From assembly GCA_049644865.1 (NCBI GenBank), contig JBARSV010000019.1, positions 119,394 to 183,393 on the forward strand: a stretch of 64,000 nt of DNA, read 5' to 3'. How positions within the stretch are numbered: position 1 is the stretch's first letter; every line of letters starts with the position of its first letter. The position numbers were made by a program, and so were the translations under genes. The notes beneath the pieces were generated by a model. It saw only the letters and a program-made list of their open reading frames with translations. It was not told the origin of the DNA and ran no database searches. Source of the DNA: JAPUDQ01 sp049644865. GTDB lineage: Bacteria; Patescibacteriota; Saccharimonadia; Saccharimonadales; Saccharimonadaceae. Below are positions 8,555 to 16,820 of the stretch, in pieces.

Positions 8555-8676
8555 ACCCTCACAGTATAGCAAAGCGTCTATGGTTAATCTAATTATCGCT
8601 TTTCGCTGTTTTCAGCTCGTCAGCATGAGCTATGCACTCATGGAAGCGATGCATCCATCCATCCGTTTTTCCCTAT

Positions 8677-8706
8677 GGCGGGAGGGTACCGAAGTACCCT
8701 CCCGCC
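8677..8706 (-). terminator. Strong hairpin after the GC-rich gene
   Basis: Perfect 13-bp stem (8677-8689 / 8694-8706) with CGAA loop, 14 nt beyond the stop codon of the 8721-9083 gene. No U-run follows on the minus strand, so it may stabilise the 3' end rather than terminate. Confidence 0.5.
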
Positions 8707-8720
8707 AGCAGTGGGCCTCG

Positions 8721-9083
8721 TCAGCCGATCGTGATCGACCCAAGGCCAGCCCGCAGGACGGCCTGGCGGAGCATGTTCGCTGCATCGTCGGAAGAGCACG
8801 CATTGCTCATGGTCACTTGCAAGCGGTAGGCGCGGACACTGATCTTCCCGACACCAGAACCTCTCTGGAGTGCCAGGGTGACCAACTGGTGGATGACGCC
8901 CGTCGGGTCGTTGGTCTCGGTGACACCCTGGAACAGCGTGTTGGCGTACAGGGAGTAGTCGGTGCCGAGCCCTTCGCCGTTGAGCCGGTAGGAACAGTGG
9001 AGCCATGCAGCCTGCGGTAGGACCTCGTCAACCTTAATGCGCCACACCGGCGGCTTGGCGGCGGGGTACGAAAATGACGACAT
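8721..9083 (-). CDS. Hypothetical protein, GC-rich cassette gene
   Basis: 120 residues. The start is set by AGGAG 7-8 nt upstream of ATG 9083. It is soluble with mixed alpha/beta composition, no signal peptide and no known motif; the middle (LYANTLFQGVTETNDPTG) is polar and the C-terminus hydrophobic. It has its own sigma-70-type promoter, a 5' leader of about 70 nt and a hairpin after the stop. GC content and codon choice are clearly higher than in gltX and the DUF3048 gene. It resembles the other isolated GC-rich genes at 2135, 19580 and 31487, suggesting recent acquisition. Function unknown. Confidence 0.6.
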   Translation of the reverse strand: MSSFSYPAAKPPVWRIKVDEVLPQAAWLHCSYRLNGEGLGTDYSLYANTLFQGVTETNDPTGVIHQLVTLALQRGSGVGKISVRAYRLQVTMSNACSSDDAANMLRQAVLRAGLGSITIG

Positions 9084-9162
9084 GGTCGTCTCCTAGCTGA
9101 GGGAGTAGGATGGATGGATGAATGTGCGACCAGTTCGCTCCCTCGAGTCGAAAAGATCAATA

Positions 9163-9191
9163 TATATATCACTAATCGTGTAAAAAGTCAA
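9163..9191 (-). promoter_or_regulatory. Promoter of the GC-rich cassette gene
   Basis: -35 TTGACT (9191-9186), 17-nt spacer, -10 TATATA (9168-9163). In contrast to most genes here, it gives a long leader and the gene has a Shine-Dalgarno site. Confidence 0.6.
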
Positions 9192-9203
9192 TAGTCATCG
9201 TGA

Positions 9204-10640
9204 CTAAGTATCTCTGTGAGCGGCCTGCAACCGGGTGAGCGTTCGCTCCTTGCCCAGTAGTGCCAGCGTATCGCCGAGCTGCGGGCTAAATGGTGCCCAG
9301 GTGGTGGCGACGCGGATGAGGCCGAAGAGAATGGCAGGCTTTTGGTGCGTTGTCTCGAGTAATGCATTGAGCGTCGTCTGTATGGCATCTGGGGTCCAGT
9401 TGTCGACTGTCTGCAGAGCGTCGTGAGCGACGTGTAATATGGTCGTGATTTCGCCTCGTTCGAGTTTGGAGAGCTGTTTGTTATCTGATACCAGCGACCA
9501 GTCTTCTTTTGGTTCCTCGAAGAAATAACGAGTCATCATGGGGAGTTCGGCCAATGTCTTGAGGCGGTCTTGCACAAGCGCGAGCACCTGCTTCTTATAT
9601 GACTCTTTCGATGACTCAGCGCTGTTTGGCCAGTAATGTGCGACTCGTTGGTACAGGTCATCGAGTTCGAGCCGCCTGATCCACTGGCCGTTCATCCAGA
9701 GTAGCCGCGCTTCGTCAAAGCGGGCGCCGCTGCGCTGTACTCGGTCAAGCGAGAATTTTGCTATTAGTTCATCGCGGCTAAATAATTCTTGTTCGGTGCC
9801 GTCGTTCCACCCCATACTAGCGAGGAAATTGAGCATTGCTTCTGGCAATATGCCATCAGTTCGGTAGTCCTGAACACTTTTGGCGCCGTCACGTTTGCCA
9901 AGCTTTTTCTTACCGTCAGGTGCCATGATATGCGGTAGACAGGCGAGCACCGGTGGTGTCAGCTTGAGTGCCTCATAGAGAGACAAATAGCGTGGAATTG
10001 AGCTGATGTATTCAAGTCCGCGTATGACATGGGTGACGCCCATCTCGGCATCGTCGACGATATGGGCAAAGTTATAGGTCGGGAGGCCATCAGCTTTTAT
10101 CAATATGAAATCATCGAGTACCTCTGGGCCAGCTGATAACTCACCCATGACAGGGTCGTGCCAGGTAGAGCGCTTGATATCAGTTACTTTAAACCGTAGT
10201 GCCTGTGTACCGTCCCATACCGGCGGGTCGACCGGTCGATAATCGCGATACAAAAATGGCTTTTTGTGTGCCCTTGCCTCTTCTCGAAATGATTGGACTT
10301 CTTCGGGGGTGTACGGGTCGGCATAGGCCAGTCCACGATCAATCAAACGGTGCGCCCAGTGCTGATAGATATCGCGTCGTTCGGTTTGAAAATACGGTCC
10401 GTGGTCACCACCGACGCGCGGACCTTCGTCCCAGTCAAGCCCAAGCCACTCGAGTGTATCGAGTATGAGATCGGTTGCTCCCTCGACAAATCGTGCCTGG
10501 TCAGTATCTTCGACCCGTAATATAAAACTGCCGCCACTTTGTCTGGCTAGTAGCCATGGAAATAATGCCGCGCGAACATTACCAACGTGAATATATCCTG
10601 TCGGGCTGGGGGCAAAACGAGTACGAACAGGTATTGTCAT
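9204..10640 (-). CDS. gltX: Glutamyl-tRNA synthetase
   Basis: 478 residues, normal length for bacterial GluRS. The class I HIGH motif appears as PSPTGYIHVGN near the N-terminus and KMSKS as KKLGKRDGAKS around residue 250. The catalytic Rossmann fold is followed by an all-helical anticodon-binding domain. It charges tRNA-Glu (one copy at 4.7 kb). A tRNA-Gln gene is also present, so whether it also mischarges tRNA-Gln for GatCAB cannot be decided here. -10 TATACT ends 9 nt before the ATG. Monocistronic. Confidence 0.95.
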   Translation of the reverse strand: MTIPVRTRFAPSPTGYIHVGNVRAALFPWLLARQSGGSFILRVEDTDQARFVEGATDLILDTLEWLGLDWDEGPRVGGDHGPYFQTERRDIYQHWAHRLIDRGLAYADPYTPEEVQSFREEARAHKKPFLYRDYRPVDPPVWDGTQALRFKVTDIKRSTWHDPVMGELSAGPEVLDDFILIKADGLPTYNFAHIVDDAEMGVTHVIRGLEYISSIPRYLSLYEALKLTPPVLACLPHIMAPDGKKKLGKRDGAKSVQDYRTDGILPEAMLNFLASMGWNDGTEQELFSRDELIAKFSLDRVQRSGARFDEARLLWMNGQWIRRLELDDLYQRVAHYWPNSAESSKESYKKQVLALVQDRLKTLAELPMMTRYFFEEPKEDWSLVSDNKQLSKLERGEITTILHVAHDALQTVDNWTPDAIQTTLNALLETTHQKPAILFGLIRVATTWAPFSPQLGDTLALLGKERTLTRLQAAHRDT

Positions 10641-10988
10641 AGTAGAGCGAGTATATCATGAAACGACCCTTGTTGTAGCGATTTTCGAGAGTGCTTACGC
10701 GGATATACGACGTTCTGACGAATAAGGTTCTTCATGCGACCAAGATAGCGCTGTTGCGCCCATATCACGTCTATGAGCTGCTAAAAATGATACATTATGG
10801 TTCTCAGGTAATTGAGGCATTGCTCGGCGGGCGAATAGTCTTGTCATGTAGTCCGATATGGGAGTGCAGCTTGGCGGAATATCTGGCGACAATGAGGCGA
10901 TGCCCCGTTGATGATCGATGTAGATTCTATATTCCACCTTATCTCCTTTGTTATTATCTCGTCGCACCGAGTCGAAGAGACCAAAAGT
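10641..10988. other. Intergenic region without a convincing gene
   Basis: About 350 bases upstream of gltX. Overlapping open frames on both strands lack Shine-Dalgarno sites and family features. The gltX promoter lies at the left edge. No hairpin or RNA signature is obvious. Confidence 0.4.
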
Positions 10989-11948
10989 TCACAAACTATT
11001 CGCAATCTTGAGCACCTGCTCAGTAGACAGCGGCGCATCACCATTAATGGTATATAGGATGCCACGGTTTACCCAGGCAGCATTACTGTCTCTGAACGTA
11101 AAAACTGTTAAGCCGTGAGTATTATGAATAGAATATGGGGTAGATTGGCGTGCTACTAGATTGTCGAAGACCGTTTTAGAATCCCACTCGCTCGCACTCT
11201 GAGTGAGTATATAGCGCTGGCTGCCGCCGTTTGCGGAGAACGATAAAATTACTCCCCTATCCTGGTATGCAACCGGTCCGACAAAGCGGTATCCATCAGG
11301 ATGATAGGAGGGGTATGTGGCGTCTATGCCTGCTTGTGACGCGGCAATACGTACTGAAATACTGGGCATGATGATATAAGTCAGATAACCACTGAGGAGT
11401 ATGACAGCTGCGCATGCCACGAGAATTGAGCTGATTCGTTGAGGCGTGTTGCGACGAGATGGAGCTTGAGTATTGGGTCTTGCCGATTGAACGGCTTGGG
11501 CGAGCATAGTTTCTTTTATCTCTCGCATAGATAAGGCCGACTGGCTCTTCAAGTGTGGATGGTTGGAGGAAGATCGCGCTATGAATTTGTGATGAACAGC
11601 CGCTACAACAGGTGGTATGTCTGAAGATGTCGATCGAGATTTGCTCTCATGTGCAATGTACGGATGGGGGGAGAATTTCTTAACAAGAACACTTTTGGCA
11701 ACATTATGATGTATCATGCGATCTGGGACCAGTTGACTTTCATGGTGGCCAATAGGACGATGTACAAGATCTCGCCGGAGTGCTTGACTTGGTTTGGGGT
11801 GATGTGAGCGACGATGAACTGGGTGGCGATGCGAAACTGGGCATTCTGAAGCAGGGGCCATACCGGCCTGTTGGTCATCAGGCAATGCCAGTCCTGTTAT
11901 CGCATCATACAAGCGACCGTTGATCATGATAGTGGTTTTTCTTTGCAT
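10989..11948 (-). CDS. Single-pass membrane protein with a C-terminal DUF4367-like domain
   Basis: 319 residues. The N-terminal half (1-170) is a low-complexity, His/Arg/Ser-rich cytoplasmic region. One membrane helix spans about 172-195. The external domain includes SYHPDGYRFVGPVAYQDRG and a C-terminal GILYTINGDAPLSTEQVLKIANSL, which resemble DUF4367 domains of anti-sigma-like or sporulation proteins. A GAGGAAG Shine-Dalgarno precedes ATG 11948; a second ATG 7 codons in is possible. Divergent from the PEGA gene. Function unknown, perhaps envelope stress sensing. Confidence 0.6.
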   Translation of the reverse strand: MQRKTTIMINGRLYDAITGLALPDDQQAGMAPASECPVSHRHPVHRRSHHPKPSQALRRDLVHRPIGHHESQLVPDRMIHHNVAKSVLVKKFSPHPYIAHESKSRSTSSDIPPVVAAVHHKFIARSSSNHPHLKSQSALSMREIKETMLAQAVQSARPNTQAPSRRNTPQRISSILVACAAVILLSGYLTYIIMPSISVRIAASQAGIDATYPSYHPDGYRFVGPVAYQDRGVILSFSANGGSQRYILTQSASEWDSKTVFDNLVARQSTPYSIHNTHGLTVFTFRDSNAAWVNRGILYTINGDAPLSTEQVLKIANSL

Positions 11949-12056
11949 GACTTCCTCTGTTTTTGGTCTCGTATTATCTTGTGTACTATCGTAAGCGTTT
12001 TGTTGTCAAAATGCAAGTTGATTTACTAATTAGCCGTGAAGATTTACCATAGATAA

Positions 12057-13502
12057 GTGAATAATCCTCATCTTTCAAAACGCCATCGCCAAGTAAAGGT
12101 GTTTGTCTCTTATGGGGTTATGACGTTAGTGACCATTGTTGTTTCGGCCTTATGTATTTTACTTATTGCTGGTTATCGCGTCGATACTCAAGAAGGTAAA
12201 TTAGAACAAGGTTCATTGTTGCAATTTCGCAGCACTCCAGCTGGGGCAGATATAATACTTGATGGCAAAGATGTCGGTTTCGTCACTCCAGGCAAACTGA
12301 GCGTAACGGCGGCTCACCACAGCGTCATCATGAAAAAGGAAGGGTATGATACATGGTCGAAGGTGTTTACATCAAAGCCTGGCGAATTACGGTGGCTCAA
12401 TTATGCCCGCTTGATACCGACCACGCTCACCACATCTACGATTACTTCTTTGTCAGGCGCAGATGAAGTTCTGGCTTCACCAGATAAACGACTCATTGCA
12501 GTGATACCGAACGCTGAGAATGCCGTGGTGAACATTATTAATGTGAGTAACCCTAAAAGGCCTGTTCTGAAAACCTTCGATCTTGCTTCAACGCTGCAAC
12601 CTCGGCCCCAAAATACCACTTCAAAATGGGTCATAGAGGAGTGGGATATCGGATCGCGCTACGTTTTATTGTCGCAACATCTGGGCCCGATAATCGATTT
12701 TATTCGATTAGACAGCACAATTACAGATGACAAAGGCATTAATCTTACGCGCGAGTATAACTTGCCGTTCCGTCAGCTGCATTTCTCAGGTAGAAGCGGC
12801 AACGTATTTTATGCTCTAACTGATTCCGACTTGAGGCGTATTGACGTTAATAGTAAATCCGTGAGCCAGCCACTAGTAGCTGGGGTTGAGAGTTACTCGT
12901 TGTATCGTGAAAAGGATATTGCCTATGTTTCGGTACGCGGTGATAAAAAAGTCGCTGGAGTGTACGTCGATGACCATGAAACAACTGTCCGCACATTTGA
13001 CAATTCGGTTAATCTAAGCATTGATATAACAAAGTACTACGATCCATATCTTGTGATTGTGGCTGGTAGGAGTGTACAAATAATAAAAGATCCTGTTTCA
13101 CATTCAGACATCGGGAGAGCTTTTGCACAATTTAACGTTCGTCTCGAGCCGGCGTGGCTTGACATATCAAATAGCGGTCGCTTCGTAGTAGTCGGTAACG
13201 GTCACTCTTATGAATGCTATGATTTAGAGACAGATGAACGGTTTGCGGTTACATTGCCTGGCCAGCCAATTGATACAACAGCTCCCGTACACTGGATAGA
13301 CGACTACTACACCGTTGTCACAACAACGGGGAACGTCACCATTACGGAATTTGATGGGCAAAATGCTCATGAAATTACCAGCGTTGTCCCAGGCAAAAAT
13401 GTCACGCTCAGCGAGGATGGAAGATTTTTGTATAGCGTTGGACGCACGCAAGGAGCTACTTCTACTTTTTCATTGCAATCGACTAGCTTGACTATTGATT
13501 AG
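12057..13502 (+). CDS. PEGA-domain membrane protein with beta-propeller-like C-terminus
   Basis: 481 residues from GTG 12057. -10 TACCAT (12045-12050) ends 6 nt before it, so the gene is leaderless. One membrane helix (about 17-40) precedes a PEGA domain (about 50-120) with LQFRSTPAGADIILDGKDVG and MKKEGYDTW. The remaining 350 residues form repeated beta-rich segments (for example YVLLSQHLGP, SPDKRLIAVIPN), suggesting an extracellular propeller. PEGA domains are common on bacterial surfaces, often binding glycans or proteins. Convergent with the sortase gene 10 bp away. Confidence 0.75.
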   Translation: MNNPHLSKRHRQVKVFVSYGVMTLVTIVVSALCILLIAGYRVDTQEGKLEQGSLLQFRSTPAGADIILDGKDVGFVTPGKLSVTAAHHSVIMKKEGYDTWSKVFTSKPGELRWLNYARLIPTTLTTSTITSLSGADEVLASPDKRLIAVIPNAENAVVNIINVSNPKRPVLKTFDLASTLQPRPQNTTSKWVIEEWDIGSRYVLLSQHLGPIIDFIRLDSTITDDKGINLTREYNLPFRQLHFSGRSGNVFYALTDSDLRRIDVNSKSVSQPLVAGVESYSLYREKDIAYVSVRGDKKVAGVYVDDHETTVRTFDNSVNLSIDITKYYDPYLVIVAGRSVQIIKDPVSHSDIGRAFAQFNVRLEPAWLDISNSGRFVVVGNGHSYECYDLETDERFAVTLPGQPIDTTAPVHWIDDYYTVVTTTGNVTITEFDGQNAHEITSVVPGKNVTLSEDGRFLYSVGRTQGATSTFSLQSTSLTID

Positions 13503-13511
13503 GCCAGATGA

Positions 13512-14702
13512 TTACCATCCAAACAAACGTTGAAATAACGTTGGTGAATTGCCGGTGATCGATTCCAGGTTTGGGCTTCCGCCGACCGAAACAGGGGCAG
13601 AACTGGCTGTTGTGGGATCGGGACTAATCTGGTCTGCATGCACAAGAAATCGTTTTTGCGCCGTACCAACAGGTGTGCATGTGACTAAAGTTGCAGTCGG
13701 TATGGCTGAGTTTGTGACGAGTTTCGAGACTTCATTGGGCAAAATCGTCTCAGTCCCGCTTACTCGGTAGGTATACCGTGTACTATTGAAATGCAGATAG
13801 AATGTGTCACCTATGGTTAATTGTTCCAGCTGCACAAAAATAAATTTATACCTTCCGTCATCAAAAACGTCATTGCTAGAATGGCCAAGAAAGACAGCGT
13901 TGCCCTTCTCGCCCGGATTGGCATTGGCGCCAGGAATTGGATAATGTATGACGCCGTTTTTTAGAGCAGCTTGTACTTGCGGTTCAGCGAGTGTTGTTAA
14001 GCCATACACTATAGGGGCGTCGACGTTGATCTTAGGTATAATAATACGTGGTTCAGGTCCGACAACGAGATTGGTTGTTGGATCAAGAATAATGTTTTGC
14101 GGGCTGATAGTACCAGGGCTAATAAATGCTTGTACTTGGGCAAAAATCATTCGATTGTACTGTAGAAATAAGAATACAAGCATGACAACAATTGCGCTGA
14201 TAATAGGCACGAAGTGCCGACTTTGACGAACGCGTTTTGAATGCGTCTTAATTTTTTTAGTTATCTCACCCTTCAATTCTACTGCGGCTTTCTTCTGTAG
14301 CTCAACATTTTGTAGCTCACCTGCGGTAACAAGTGTCCGGTTGGTCTGCCCAGCGATATTTGTGCGTTTAATTTGTTGTTCACGTGCGTATTGTTGGGCG
14401 ATGTAATAGCGTTCATAGTATTGCTGGTAATATTGCTGCCATGCGGTGTGGTATTCCTGCCATTGTTTACGGCTTGCATCAGACAGGGCAACATCGCTGT
14501 CGTAGAATCTACCACGAGAATGCTCAGACTGATCGTTCACTGCGTTGCGATTCGCTGTAGTTAGTTGTGTCTCAGTGGAGTCGTATAAGCGGTCGATTTG
14601 TTGACGCATCAAAGCAACCGCGAGGTCGCGGTCGGGCTTGGTTGTCGGCTGAGTGCCGTCAGTGGCCGATTTCGTTACGGGCGTCGTATCATTTGGTTGC
14701 AT
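13512..14702 (-). CDS. Sortase (class D/E-like) with long cytoplasmic N-terminus
   Basis: 396 residues. The first 165 are polar, Gln/Tyr-rich and probably coiled-coil (QQYYQQYYERYYIAQQYA). One membrane helix (about 168-190) precedes the sortase barrel. Catalytic residues are visible: His274 in LGHSSND, Cys342 in TLVTCTPVG and Arg351. The external barrel should cleave sorting signals and attach proteins to the wall or to pili. No sorted substrate is encoded next to it. The long N-terminal extension is unusual for sortases. Confidence 0.85.
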   Translation of the reverse strand: MQPNDTTPVTKSATDGTQPTTKPDRDLAVALMRQQIDRLYDSTETQLTTANRNAVNDQSEHSRGRFYDSDVALSDASRKQWQEYHTAWQQYYQQYYERYYIAQQYAREQQIKRTNIAGQTNRTLVTAGELQNVELQKKAAVELKGEITKKIKTHSKRVRQSRHFVPIISAIVVMLVFLFLQYNRMIFAQVQAFISPGTISPQNIILDPTTNLVVGPEPRIIIPKINVDAPIVYGLTTLAEPQVQAALKNGVIHYPIPGANANPGEKGNAVFLGHSSNDVFDDGRYKFIFVQLEQLTIGDTFYLHFNSTRYTYRVSGTETILPNEVSKLVTNSAIPTATLVTCTPVGTAQKRFLVHADQISPDPTTASSAPVSVGGSPNLESITGNSPTLFQRLFGW

Positions 14703-14779
14703 CTAGTAATCCCACTCTGTTTTAGTATACAATTGTTAGTGTTCTTTACCAAGCTCGCGTGAGTTCATGGTGACGTTAT

Positions 14780-14820
14780 GCCGCGGTGGCGGAATCGGTA
14801 GACGATTCTGCTGCACAGAA
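14780..14820 (+). pseudogene. Truncated tRNA-Leu copy
   Basis: Positions 14780-14804 repeat the first 25 nt of the intact tRNA-Leu 60 bp downstream with two changes. The sequence then diverges into a short hairpin (TTCTG/CAGAA) where the anticodon arm should be. No T-arm or acceptor partner is found. Confidence 0.55.
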
Positions 14821-14821
14821 C

Positions 14822-14938
14822 ATAATGGTTTATTTGATGCCGCGATGGCGGAATTGGTAGACGCGCGGGACTCAAAATCCCGTTCCGATTACGGAGTGAG
14901 AGTTCGATTCTCTCTCGCGGCACCAAATAAACCATTAT
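14822..14938. repeat. Inverted repeat continuing the tRNA-Leu acceptor stem
   Basis: Reading outward from the tRNA ends, 14838-14822 pairs with 14922-14938 at 16 of 17 positions (only 14837/14923 fails). The primary transcript could form a continuous stem of about 24 bp including the acceptor stem. Confidence 0.6.
14839..14925 (+). tRNA. tRNA-Leu (anticodon CAA)
   Basis: Class II tRNA with long variable arm (CCCGTTCCGATTACGGAG region), acceptor GCCGCGA/TCGCGGC, anticodon loop CTCAAAA (CAA), T-arm GAGAG-TTCGATT-CTCTC, A73 and encoded CCA (14923-14925). The flanks can extend the acceptor stem by a further 16-17 bp. Confidence 0.9.
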
Positions 14939-15003
14939 CGTCAGGGCGCGGACCTTTGGTCTGGCCTACGGTCAAAATCTGATGGTCATTTGCCTTGAGG
15001 TGA

Positions 15004-15022
15004 AAACTGCCTGTGGCAGTTT
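15004..15022 (-). terminator. Small hairpin terminator candidate
   Basis: AAACTGCC/GGCAGTTT 8-bp stem with 3-nt loop, just beyond the stop of the 15029-15817 gene, followed on the minus strand by TTTTC. Confidence 0.4.
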
Positions 15023-15028
15023 GCACGT

Positions 15029-15817
15029 TTACAAATTTATAGCACTCGCGGCTGTTGCTTCAAATGACTTGCTCGGTGTCCATAGCTGGTAGCAAGCAGT
15101 GCGCGTGGCGGCCGTTCCACGCCAGATGAGAATCGGCTGGTCGAATTCTTGCGTGATCACCTGCCCAGCGTGGGCAATAACCAATTGATTTTGGTGATAT
15201 GTCACGATGAGGCATGGGTAGGTAGTGGTAAATTTGTGGAGTGTATCGACCAGTAAGCTGAGTTGCATGCTAAAACTCAACATCTTGGGGTAGTAGACGG
15301 CCTGGAATAATTTTTGGAGTTGGGCAAATGACACGACAAGCGTAGTCGATGGACGTGAAATCATCGCCATCGAGGCATTTTTCAAGAGGTCGATTGCATC
15401 GCGGGTGATGGTGAGTGGTCGGTCGGTGCGAAGCAGTGATTCGTATATCATGGCAGTTTCTGAGTTGCGTCCGGCGTCGCCGATAAGCAAGGCGTGGTCT
15501 GTCCACATCAAGCTCGCGAGTACAAGTGGCTCAGCATCTCGATTCATGCCGCCCGAGGAGTTGCTTGGTACGTAGACAGTATCGAGGATGGTCGTCGGGA
15601 TAGCGGGCTTGAGCGCATCGGGTAACACAGCATGTACTTGTCCGGCACCCAGGTCGACAGCTTCTTGATACGCCGTGGCGACAGCAACAAAGCCGAGCTT
15701 ATTACCGCCGATGATGGCAAGTTTGCCGGCGCGAGATTTTTGCTCGGGTCTGTTCCACTCGATATCAGGGAACAACGGCTCAGCCGATGACTGTTTTCGC
15801 CAGAACGAATCGTGCAC
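15029..15817 (-). CDS. Divergent NAD(P)H-hydrate dehydratase-like (ribokinase fold) protein
   Basis: 262 residues. The opening AGKLAIIGGNKLGFVAVATAY followed by AVDLGAGQVHAVLP resembles the start of the YjeF C-terminal / ADP-dependent NAD(P)H-hydrate dehydratase family. LLIGDAGRNSET sits where family members have the G-P-G-L-G motif, and ITRDAIDLL where they have the DaDAL motif. The usual C-terminal catalytic NDAG-type loop is not visible, so activity is doubtful. It lies 21 bp downstream of the guanylate-kinase-like gene on the same strand and probably shares its mRNA. The repair role (converting hydrated NAD(P)H back to NAD(P)H) is inference from the fold. Confidence 0.45.
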   Translation of the reverse strand: MHDSFWRKQSSAEPLFPDIEWNRPEQKSRAGKLAIIGGNKLGFVAVATAYQEAVDLGAGQVHAVLPDALKPAIPTTILDTVYVPSNSSGGMNRDAEPLVLASLMWTDHALLIGDAGRNSETAMIYESLLRTDRPLTITRDAIDLLKNASMAMISRPSTTLVVSFAQLQKLFQAVYYPKMLSFSMQLSLLVDTLHKFTTTYPCLIVTYHQNQLVIAHAGQVITQEFDQPILIWRGTAATRTACYQLWTPSKSFEATAASAINL

Positions 15818-15838
15818 TATCTCACTCCTGTCTTGATA

Positions 15839-16582
15839 CTAGGCGACACCTGCGAGCTGGGTGTGAGCCCATTCGAGCATGCCGAGGGCTATTTCAAAGC
15901 CGTTACTGATGCCGCTCTCGCCATTGATGATACTCTTGACCGATGCGGCTGGGTCATAACCTGGTCCGTTTTCGATCCATTTGACCAAATCGCCATGCGT
16001 GGTGTCGGTGAGCCAACTGAGACACATAATCGCCTCGTCGAGACGCTTGACTCGCTCTTCATGACCGACAGGAAACCGTGCGTCAAACCACTGCTGCCAC
16101 TGCTCAGGGCGCACAACAACACCGATAACGATGCTCCGTTGAAATGGTAACGTGCGCATAAATGTCACCATACTCGACAACGTCTCGAGTAGATTGTATT
16201 GGCCAGGATAACCGTCGATATCGCTACCATAGAGATACCCTGTTGTCGGGTGGACGGCGTATTGCACCAGCTCTTTATTTTCGATACGGTTGAGGTAATC
16301 AGACACGTGCGAGTCATCGTGTGGCAGATAGACGAAATGCCCCGGTATGTCGTCGGGTCGCGGTGGACGGGTGGTCATGTCGATAACATGGTGGCAGGTC
16401 GGGTCACGCTCGATCACCTGCTCCATGATATATGACTTGCCGCAACTACTCGGCGACACCATCATGAGAACGTTTTTCTGTCGTAATTGATCAGCGATTG
16501 CTTGGTTTGGTTTGTAGGCCAGTTGCAGCATGCGCGCCGTACTCAGCCGCGCCTGTACCGATGGGCTTAGTGTCGAATTCAT
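15839..16582 (-). CDS. Guanylate-kinase-like P-loop protein
   Basis: 247 residues. Walker A SPSSCGKS lies near residue 43, followed by DMTTRPPRPDDIPGHFVYL, which matches the guanylate-kinase TTR.PR..E..G..Y region. The C-terminal half is not kinase-like and the lid is unclear; normal Gmk is about 200 residues. It could phosphorylate a nucleotide or be an inactive relative. -10 TATAGT (16595-16590) lies 7 nt before the ATG (leaderless). First gene of a two-gene unit. Confidence 0.6.
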   Translation of the reverse strand: MNSTLSPSVQARLSTARMLQLAYKPNQAIADQLRQKNVLMMVSPSSCGKSYIMEQVIERDPTCHHVIDMTTRPPRPDDIPGHFVYLPHDDSHVSDYLNRIENKELVQYAVHPTTGYLYGSDIDGYPGQYNLLETLSSMVTFMRTLPFQRSIVIGVVVRPEQWQQWFDARFPVGHEERVKRLDEAIMCLSWLTDTTHGDLVKWIENGPGYDPAASVKSIINGESGISNGFEIALGMLEWAHTQLAGVA

Positions 16583-16820
16583 ACCATTTACTATACACTA
16601 TTTCCCATAATAATTTGCTTATGACCTCTATCTGGTATCCGTGCCAAATAGTATATTTTTTGTGACCGATCGGTTATGAGAAATATACAGTTATATTCAA
16701 GACGATATCAAGTGAAATGTATATGAAGCCCATATGTATATTCATATTCTATTCCTAGTATCCTCAATCTCATGCAGGTGCATTAAGGGCATGGCATGAG
16801 AGAGTTTGGTGATTTAAGTA
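16583..16820. other. AT-rich intergenic region
   Basis: About 240 bases between the promoter of the guanylate-kinase-like gene and the stop of the exonuclease III gene. It is rich in ATATAC-like steps. I see no gene, stable hairpin or RNA. Confidence 0.4.

Larger units (their letters stand above)
8652..9120. repeat. 13-bp inverted repeats flanking a GC-rich gene
   Basis: CATCCATCCATCC at 8652-8664 and its exact complement GGATGGATGGATG at 9108-9120 bracket the 8721-9083 gene. They are simple tetranucleotide repeats, so chance or slippage is possible, but the symmetrical position suggests a cassette boundary. Confidence 0.35.

Noticed and set aside
10691..11011. 106-codon plus-strand frame upstream of gltX
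   Set aside because: GTG start without ribosome site or clear -10, overlapped by frames on the other strand, and runs into the 3' end of a well supported gene.
14767..14982. Open frame across the tRNA-Leu gene
   Set aside because: It reads through the tRNA and its truncated copy; the peptide is the usual artefact of tRNA sequence.
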